This document shows positions 56,069 to 64,000 of a DNA stretch of 64,000 nucleotides, in pieces (position 1 is the first letter of the stretch; every line of letters begins with the position of its first letter). The stretch is from Liolophura sinensis. Its lineage: Eukaryota > Mollusca > Polyplacophora > Chitonida > Chitonidae. Made by a program: the position numbers and the translations under genes. Location: contig NC_088303.1 in NCBI RefSeq assembly GCF_032854445.1, positions 12,965,501 through 13,029,500 of the forward strand, read 5' to 3'. The notes beneath the pieces were generated by a model. It made no database searches and was not told the origin of the DNA. It saw only the letters and a program-made list of their open reading frames with translations.

Positions 56069-59000
56069 ATGACTTCTGCTGCCAGTTCCCGTGTGCAGTT
56101 CATGTTGACTACCGCCCGGCAAATGTCTTTTCGGATGAGGCAAAGAGCTCAACAAACAAGAGCAAAACTGGGACGTTTCGTCGAAGGAGAGGCGGTGAGT
56201 TGGCCATTACAACAACAACAGCACAAACAACTTACAACTCATCACATTTCGTAGCCCCAGAAGACTCCAACCCCTTTTCTTATACTGTTTGTATAGCTAG
56301 CAGTGTCGATGGAGTCTCGACGCTTACAATGTTAATTTCGTACTCAACGAAGGTCTAGGCCGATTTTATTTTTTGTTATCGAACAAGTCTTGCAAATAAA
56401 ACACACCAACCTAAAGATTGCTTTCCACACCCACCACCCATCATCCTTTTTTTTAACGTTTGATACATTTTGTGGGTATGTCTCATACATATGTGATTAT
56501 TTTTTTATTAGCAAACCAGTTAATTATTGACAGCACTGTCGTTCAACTTCTGTCTAATTCAGACTTGGATCATCATATATATTGTGTGTGTGATGTCTAT
56601 ATTCTGTTACATTTATGTCTGTATTTTCTAACGTTATAAGTTAATTTGTGTCCTCAATTTTAGTCGGCAGTTACAATGTTTCTGAGCGCTCGTCCAAACT
56701 ACTACCTGGTTCCAGTCCTGCCCTCTCTGGCTTTCTTCAAGTCAACCAGCTCCCCACAGAGCAAAGGTACGAGTTATAGCCTGTTGACTGACTTGTTCAA
56801 CCTTGTCCTCCCAGCAGCCTGTTGGCTCCTAACCAGTGACGTCACATGCTTTAATCGAGCTCTTGCTAGCTTGGTTGTGGCTGTAAATCTGGAGGGATAT
56901 CTGGTAACTGACAAAGGGCAGTGGTCGTTCTTTTTTCATCCATTTAGTTTTGAGTAAAATATAAATATATTATCAATTACAGGCATTTTGTAACAGTGTT
57001 CAGGGTTCAGAAAATAAAAGGGGAATGATAGAACACACAGGTTTAATATATTGAGTACTTTTGTGTGAGGTACTTGTGGTTGTTGTTGGTGCATGTCTTT
57101 TAGCCTATGTAACATTCAAAATTCTGTATATTACTTTCTTAATATGCATATATTACTTGTTTAATAATCATCAAAAGCGTTAATTCTTACTATCGTTGAA
57201 GGTAATCTGTTTCTTTGATCTCAAAACCATCCAGAACCTGAGGGGAATGCAGAGACAAACTTGATTCAGGAAGCTGACAAACTGTACGACAGGTTGGACA
57301 CAGAGCAGTTGTATGCGCTTCTCATGCCATATTCTCAGTCAGAAAATGCAGACATCGTGTGGAGACTGGCCAGAGCCATGTCTGATAAAGCCAAGCTGAC
57401 AGATGACAAGGAAGTGAAGAAAACTCTCCTGTTTGATGCCTTGAAGTATGCTGAAAGGGCTTTGGAATTGGATGATCAGAATTTCGCCTGCCATAAGGTA
57501 TGTGGAAGAACTACACTGTTTGTACATGTACATGCTAGTTTAGTACGGATAGCAAGAACTGCATACAGTGAAGGCCTGTGATCATGGCTGGTCTTGTGTA
57601 CAGCACTAATGTTGGTGTGGATGATTGCAAAACAAAATTATTGTCACATTTAGTAAATGATAGTACATGTACACGTACAGAGAAAGTGAGTATTCCCGGA
57701 TACATGTAGGCCAAACCATAAACTTTATGTACATCTGGATGTTGCACTGCTGGTTATACTGTCTTTGTAAGACAAATCTGTGATTCATGCACCCAGCCAT
57801 GTTCCCAGCTTTGACACTCATTTTAGTACACACACGTTGTTACATGTACATACAATGTGTAGTACTTTATGAGATTTCATGGAGCCATCAGTTCAGGTGG
57901 TGAATCATATCACAGACTGCTATGTAATTGTGTGATTTTGCCAGGGATATCTCTCAGAGGATAAGGGGACATTCTGAGGGTGATATACCAAGTTTCTTGG
58001 GAGCCAAATTTGATCTATCAAAAATATACATTCATATGTATTTGTAAACCATTATTAAATTGAATACCATGTAATATTAAAATATATTATTTAAATACAT
58101 GTACTCTGACATACCATAGAATATTGCCTACACAGATGAAGGTAAACTTCATTATAGCAATAATGTAGTGTAAATGTTGAAAACACTGTTTTTGAGGGTA
58201 GCCATGTTAGTCTGTCTACAGCAAAAATAAACAGTGACTAGCCTTTCAATAAAGACTAACATTGGAATAGATATTTATCATAAGCTTATGCTGATAGTAG
58301 ATAGCAGCTTTGTTTGAACTACTTTTTGATGTCAGTATATGAATTTTATTATTTTCTGTGTAGTCTTCTTGATATTCCTTATCAAAAATGTGTATAAGGC
58401 TCAAAGAAAGTATTCAATTTTATTGGTTTGTTTTGTAGTGGTATGCCATTCTACTTCATTACGTGGGAGAGTTCCAGAGTACCAAACAGTCCATTGTGAA
58501 CTCCTATCTGATCCGTGACCACTTCAAGGTGAGTCCCAGAATACCAAACTGTCCATTGTAAACACCTGTTTCATTCGTGACAACTTCAAAGCGAGTCCCA
58601 GGGTAGCAGACTGACCATTGTGAACTCCTGTCTGACCTGTGACCACTTTAAGGTGAGTTCCAGAGTACCAAACTGACCATTGTGAACTCCTGTCTGACCT
58701 GTGACCACTTCAGGGTGAGTTCCAGAGTACCAAACTGACCATTGTGAACTCCTGTCTGACCTGTGACCACTTCAAGGTGAGTTCCAGAGTACCAAACTGA
58801 CCATTGTGAACTCCTGCCTGACCTGTGACCACTTCAAGGTGAGTTCCAGAATACCAAACTGTCCATTGTAAACACCTGTTTCATTCGTGACAACTTCAAA
58901 GCGAGTCCCAGGGTAGCAGGCTGACCATTGTGAACTCCTGTCTGATCTGTGACCACTTCAAGGTGAGTTCCAGAGTACCAAACTGACCATTGTGAACTCC

Positions 59001-59647
59001 TGTCTGACCTGTGACCCCTTCAAGGTGAGTTCCAGAGTACCAAACTGTTCTTTATGAACTCCTGTCTGACCTGTGACCACTTCAAGGTGAGTTCCAGAGT
59101 ACCAAACTGACCATTGTGAACTCCTGTCTGACCTGTGACCACTTTAAGGTGAGTTCCAGAGTACCAAACTGACCGTTGTGAACTCCTGTCTGACCTGTGA
59201 CCACTTCAAGGTGAGTTCCAGAATACCAAACTGTTCTTTATGAACTCCTGTCTGACCTGTGACCAGTTCAGGGTGAGTTCCAGAGTACCAAACTGACCAT
59301 CGTGAACTCCTATCTGATCCGTGACCACACGTATTTCAAGGTGAGTACCAGACTAGTCTTATTAGCAGTGTGTAAATGCCATGGTCAAATGTTGTAATAA
59401 ATAGGCTTTTGTATCAATCAATATTGTGACATTGAATATTGATAACTAACCAAGCAAATCTTTGAAAAGGGGAGATGCCTCACAAGTTCAGTTTTATTTC
59501 TTGCATGAGGCACCACCATGTAACAAAGTTAACTGTTTTAAAAGGAGTAAACAGTTCTGTAGTTGAAGTTTTGTTATCTTATGTTATTCAGAAAGCCATA
59601 GAGCTGAATCCATCAGATGCGACATCTATCCATTCGCTGGGAAACTG
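56069..59647 (+). CDS. Regulator of microtubule dynamics (RMDN/FAM82) family, 5' part
   Basis: Five coding exons are visible: 56069-56194, 56664-56766, 57235-57497, 58439-58528 and 59592-59647. Phases agree (0, 1, 0, 0, then 2) and every junction has GT/AG. They encode the first 212 residues; the gene continues beyond the window. Residues 1-76 are basic and Ser/Gln-rich and may target mitochondria or a membrane. Exon 3 begins the conserved RMDN region (EADKLYDRLDTEQLYALL, WRLARAMSDKAKL, ALKYAERALELD). Exons 4-5 continue WYAILLHYVGEFQS and KAIELNPSDATSIHSLGNW, the TPR-like part that closely matches vertebrate RMDN1-3. RMDN proteins associate with microtubules and mitochondria; RMDN3 (PTPIP51) tethers ER to mitochondria. 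Which paralogue this is cannot be told from this portion. The next exon (expected to start in phase 2 with CY..AEMPWYQR-like sequence) was not found before the window end. The intron after exon 4 carries an exon-derived tandem array. Confidence 0.87.
58529..59340 (+). repeat. Exon-derived minisatellite carrying repeated splice donors, 62 bp unit
   Basis: Thirteen tandem units start exactly at the exon 4 donor. Each is a copy of the exon's 3' end (GAGTTCCAGAGTACCAAAC, ATTGTGAACTCCTGTCTG, GTGACCACTTCAAG) followed by the donor GTGAGT. Boundaries fall at 58591, 58653, 58715 and so on every 62 bases to 59273; the last unit is 68 bases. Two units (ending at 58591 and 58901) have GCGAGT instead of GTGAGT. 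Units 1-2 and 6-7 share a distinctive variant (AATACCAAACTGTCCATTGT, TTTCATTCGTGACAAC), so a dimer was copied. The last unit is more exon-like (CTCCTATCTGATCCGTGACC) than the interior ones. Confidence 0.93.
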
Positions 59648-61679
59648 GTAAGTCCTTGCTCCAGCAGTAGGGTTAACATGCTCATTTCATTTGCTCTTTA
59701 TAGTTTAACAAAGTTTTGTTTCCTTTACTTAATCCTCTCTGGTTTTCATTTTAAGTTTCTCTGGGTATTCTATGGTTCATTCGTTGGCTTATCCTTGATG
59801 TTAATTTATTTTGGTTATTTGACTGTTTTGTTTGAGAGAGAAAGTCAGCCCTGATTATATGGCTGAAGTTTGGCTACCACATCATCACATTTATGTTAAA
59901 AATATTTTGAGATGGGAAAAAAAACCCCTTGATACATGCTTATCAAGTATTCAGACATTCCATGCAAAAATCAATCTGATATAAAGAGTAGATTTGTTGC
60001 CCGTTGGGATTCACCATCAGTAAAGTTGGATGGAATACATTTGGAACTGTGACTTTAGTGTTTCTCAGCTATAAGCCTCTTAGTATTTCATATAATTTAA
60101 GGATATGTAACAGTACTATTAATACACGTATCTTCATTTCACCATTGAAGTAGTAATTTAATTGAGCTGTTTACATATGGGGTGGTTAGTGTTTTAGAGT
60201 GTAACCTTTTTTGCACTAATTAATGAAAACTAACATTCATTTGTGAATGGCTTCACAGGACATACATTATATATGTAGGCAGAGAAATACAAATTTAGGT
60301 GACTGTCTACTTTACATGACATGTTGTCTCCCCTTACCTTAATTATTTTTTAACCTATGTCAGTTTACTTTATTGTAAAAATATTTATAATTTTGGCGTG
60401 TTATTTTATTACTTATTTATGTGCCAAGGTATTATTAGTTATTTTTGATAATTTTAAAGTAATTTTCTGATTATGAAGTCTGGTTGATTTCACAGTTTTA
60501 GATTTATGTTTTGGCCAAAGGTTGAAATGAAAGCTTGAAATCATTGCATTCTTGCTTTCTTTCATGGTTTTAATAATTATACTGCTATGTTTCAGATGTT
60601 GAGTATTGTTTTTATTTGCTTCATTGCTTGACTTCTGTTCCATGAAAAATAAAAATAACAATCAGCTTTGTTTTCCTGTGTTTCTTCTGGACTGTTATCT
60701 GCTGTTGTTTGTCTGCTGTGGGAAATTATAAAGTTCATGTGGTTGAGGCAGACAAAACAGGGTCTAGCAGCCTATAATGTTTCAGTTAAAGGGAATGGAA
60801 ATGTGAAAATGAGGTAAGGATCAGTAGAAAGGCCATTAAAACTATCTGAAATCACCTTTATGTTTTTTTTTTGTTGAGTGTGAGATGGGCTTTATGTGTA
60901 GGTCACCAGGGATGTCACACAACTTCCCTCCACCTTCATGTTCTGGTCTGAACTTCACACCTGTAATATGTACATGGAGTGGCCCCTTCTTCAAAAGCAT
61001 GTCTACTTTTCATACCCATAAAGGACTGAAACATTCTTGAGTACAATAAAAAAACCCTATAACATACAAGATATCAATTAAAATCAGATGTACAATGACG
61101 CATCCCCTAACCTCGGGGAATTTCAGTATTATGACATGTATACTACTGGAATTCTTCTGATTTTTGAGGATACCTGGTCAGCTGTTTTCAGCCAGTCTAC
61201 AATACATGTACATGTAATTTTAGCCGGAATATCTTTTTTTTCACATGGCTACAATTGTAGTTGATGTAATGAAAAACACATTCATATCTTTACTTATTAA
61301 TTCACTTTCACTTTCTTTCTCACCAGAATCACTAATACATGTTGTGAAATCAAAAGAATTAGGATAGACAGGTTTGGCTGACTGACGAATAAACATAATA
61401 GCTGTGGACCCTGAAGCTAGCAAATGGAACCGCTTCGCATCAGTTAATTTCTGTAGCATTGCCCATCATTAGTGGCAAGATACTGTATGGTTTTTTTTAA
61501 CATTGATGAGATATAAAGTTAACTTGCTGATCATTCTTGAGTTTTTTGTGTTGAACACATAAATATGGTATAAATATTTTACTGTTTTGTTGCGGCACTA
61601 CATGTACCTCTACATGCATCATATACATCGTGCAATATGGCAGGGTTTTCTTAACGTATGACTGATTTGTGATCCACCC
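59648..61679. other. RMDN intron sequence, no further exon recognised
   Basis: A+T-rich intron after exon 5. A possible very diverged SINE-like relic lies at about 60905-61055 (AAAGGACTGAAACATTCTTG then AGTACAATAAAAAAACC). Short ORFs are not supported. Confidence 0.45.
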
Positions 61680-62240
61680 TATTAGACCCTCATTCAGTCC
61701 TTAAGGCCTTCATTACTACCTGACATCCATTTCACATGAAGCCCAGACCTGGACCTCTACCTTATCATGACCTCAGCCTCACCAACACAACATTATCCTG
61801 ACTTCAACTTCACCAATACTACCTTATCATGACCTCAACCTCATCCAGATCTCTACCTCACCCTCACCTCTACAATATCATGGCCTTATTAACATCCCCC
61901 AGGCCTGCACCTATGACCTCAACATTACCCAGACCTCTATCTTATCATGATGTTGACTTCATGATTGCCTCTACCTTGTCATGGCCTTTTCAACATCCCC
62001 CAGGCTTCTACCTTATGACCTTAACATCATTCATGACCTCTACCTCACCTACACTTCTACCATGTTATGACCTAAACCCCACCCAGACTTCTAACTTACC
62101 AACTGGATGATAGTATCGTAAACATTGAATGGGTTGTCAGAAGCATAAACATTAAGTGGGTTGCCATAGGTATGAACATTTCACAGGTTGCCAGTATCAT
62201 GAACACTAAGAGGGTTTCCAGTAACATGAATAATGAGAAG
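61680..62240. repeat. Degenerate minisatellite, about 33 bp unit, then about 40 bp units
   Basis: The first part repeats CTACCTTATCATGACCTCAA and CCTCACCCAGACCTCTAC with strong drift. From about 62130 the repeats become GGGTTGCCAGTATCATGAAC and ATTAAG. Inside the RMDN intron. Confidence 0.75.
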
Positions 62241-62499
62241 TTACTGACTGATAACCAAGAACTCAAGGAACATTAGATACACCTGTATGCATGTGATATA
62301 GAAGATGAACAGACTTGTACAATATTGTCAAACAAAATACCGATGGAGTTGAAGATGGAATTGAATGGAAAATAATTTTCAACACTGGCAAGAGCTCCAG
62401 AAGTATGGAACAATTGATGGAATGCTAGAGATTGTGCAAGTTGCTTCTTTAGGAACAGTCGACTTCTTTGACATTGACCAGAATCAGGAGTGTAGAACT

Positions 62500-63275
62500 G
62501 TATGACTGGGTAGAGCATCAACACTGGGGGAAGAAGACCAGTAATGGACAGAATACTTCTACTGAGCAGAATGCCTTTATTGGGACACAATACTAATGAT
62601 ACTGGACAGAACACCAAAATGGACAGCACACTAGTGCTGGACAGAAAACCAATATTTGGCAGAATAAAAATGCTGTGCAGAACAACAGTACTGTCATTAA
62701 AAGCAGAACACAGAAAATGGATCTAAAACAAATCCTGGGTAGAATACCATTAACCAGCAGAATGCTGATGCTAGACATAACCCTGATGCTGGAAAGAACA
62801 TTAGTGCTGTGTAGAACACCAATGTTGGATAGAACACCACTCTTAAACAGAACACCAAAAATGGGTATAACAACAATTCTGGGTAGAACACCATCATCCG
62901 TCAGAATGCTACTACTAGAAAGAACTCTGATACTGGAAAGAACACTAATTTTCTACAGGACACCAATACCAAACAGGACACCAATACTAAACAGGACACC
63001 AAATATTGGCAGAGCATCAATACTGAGCAGAACACCATTACCCATGAGAGTGCTAATACTAGAAAAAACACTGATATTGGAAAGAACTCCAGTGCTGGAC
63101 AGAACACCAGTGATTGAGGGAACACAAATACTGAGAACTCAAATACTGGGCAGAATACCAATACTGGACAGAACATCAATTCTGGATTAAACACCATTAC
63201 TGGGCAGACTGCCAATACTAAACAGAACACCAATGCTGGACAGAAAACCAACACTGTCCAGAACACCAGTACTCA
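62500..63275. repeat. Degenerate minisatellite, about 21-36 bp units
   Basis: Blocks of GGACAGAACACCAATACTGG and AGAATGCTGATGCTAGA-like sequence repeat with variable length. It generates the 171-codon plus-strand and 121-codon minus-strand ORFs. Confidence 0.8.
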
Positions 63276-63279
63276 GGAG

Positions 63280-63865
63280 AATGTCTTGTTAACCAAACAG
63301 AACAATACTGAACAGAAAACCAGTACTTGGGAGAATGCCTTATTAACCGAACAGAACAATATTGAACAGAACACCAGTACTCGGGAGAATGCCTTATTAA
63401 CAGAACAGAACAATACTGAACAGAACACCAGTACTGGGGAGTATGCTTTACTAACTGAACAGAACACCAGTACTGGGGAGTATGCTTTACTAACTGAACA
63501 GAACAATACTGAATAAAACACCAGTACAGAGGAGAATGCCTTATTAACTGAACAGAACAATACTGGACAGAAAACCAGTACTGGGGAGAATACCTTATTA
63601 ACCGAACAATACTGAACAGAACACCAGTACTGGGGAGTATGCCTTATTAACCGAACAGAACAATACTGAACAGAGCACCAGTACTGGGGAGAATGCCGTA
63701 TTAACTGAACAGAACAATACTGAACAGAACACCAGTACTGGGGAGTATGCCTTATTAACCGAACAAAACAATATTGAACAGAACACCAGTACCGGGAAGA
63801 ATGTCTTATTAACCGAACAGAACAATACTGTACAGAACACCGGTACTAAGGAGGATGCCTTTACT
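63280..63865. repeat. Minisatellite, 54 bp unit
   Basis: About 11 copies of AACCGAACAGAACAATACTG, AACAGAACACCAGTACTGGG and GAGAATGCCTTATT. It is nearly homogeneous and is followed by degenerate repeats to the window end. Its unit shares AGAACACCAGTACTGG words with the preceding array and probably arose from it. Confidence 0.93.
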
Positions 63866-64000
63866 AAATAGAACACTGATACTTGACAACTGAACAACAA
63901 TCTTGGGCAGAACACCACTGCGTGGCAGACGACCAAACATAAGTAGAACACCAATAATGGAAAGAAGAGCAATATTAAACTTGACACATGGCCACACCAC

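Noticed and set aside
62273..63266. ORFs of 118, 171 and 121 codons near the window end
   Set aside because: The 171- and 121-codon frames lie in the degenerate GGACAGAACACC array; the 118-codon frame overlaps its edge and has no RMDN-like sequence, so it is not the missing exon.

Overview
This is animal genomic DNA, very probably from a mollusc or another lophotrochozoan. The genes have spliced exons with GT/AG junctions. The protein families are metazoan: TPPP/p25-alpha, TMEM64, a secreted fibrinogen-related protein and RMDN. The window also carries many copies of two tRNA-derived SINE families of a type I know from mollusc genomes. There are no operons, no bacterial genes and no CRISPR. 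Protein-coding exons make up only a few percent of the window.

Layout. (1) 1-11.1 kb, minus strand: a 65-codon basic ORF with a poly(A) signal at about 0.7 kb, then a three-exon TPPP-family gene (9.1-11.1 kb) whose last exon appears shifted by one base. (2) 11.1-28 kb: gene-poor DNA with several minisatellites, a 0.6 kb MITE with 115-bp inverted repeats (16.0-16.7 kb), a palindromic hairpin element (20.67-20.84 kb), a probable 989-bp solo LTR with 4-bp target duplication (20.99-21.98 kb), a possible orphan exon (16.8-16.96 kb), and a 1.3 kb block bounded by inverted copies of another repeat family (25.3-26.7 kb). (3) 28.3-32.4 kb, plus strand: TMEM64-like DedA-family membrane protein, three exons, with a 1.3 kb 25-bp minisatellite in intron 1. 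(4) 32.4-45 kb: arrays, SINEs and a frameshifted N-terminal fragment of a PIF/Harbinger-type nuclease (33.75-34.08 kb). (5) 45.1-47.9 kb, plus strand: a secreted PAN-like + EGF + fibrinogen-domain protein, three exons. (6) 48-55 kb: arrays and SINEs. (7) 56.07-64 kb, plus strand: the first five coding exons of an RMDN-family gene, which runs off the window.

The four recognised genes do not form an obvious pathway; they are ordinary neighbours in a sparse animal genome. The dominant feature is tandem repetition. Adding up my own array boundaries, about 30% of the window is minisatellite, with unit lengths of about 18-68 bp, many of them 52-57 bp. Two patterns stand out. SINE fragments repeatedly sit inside or at the edge of these arrays. 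In three of the genes an array begins at, or within about 100 bp of, a 5' splice site. In the RMDN gene the array is made from the 3' end of exon 4 together with its splice donor, so the intron carries 13 further copies of the exon end and donor. All exon boundaries here are read by eye from splice consensus and protein-family knowledge, and no transcript data were available.
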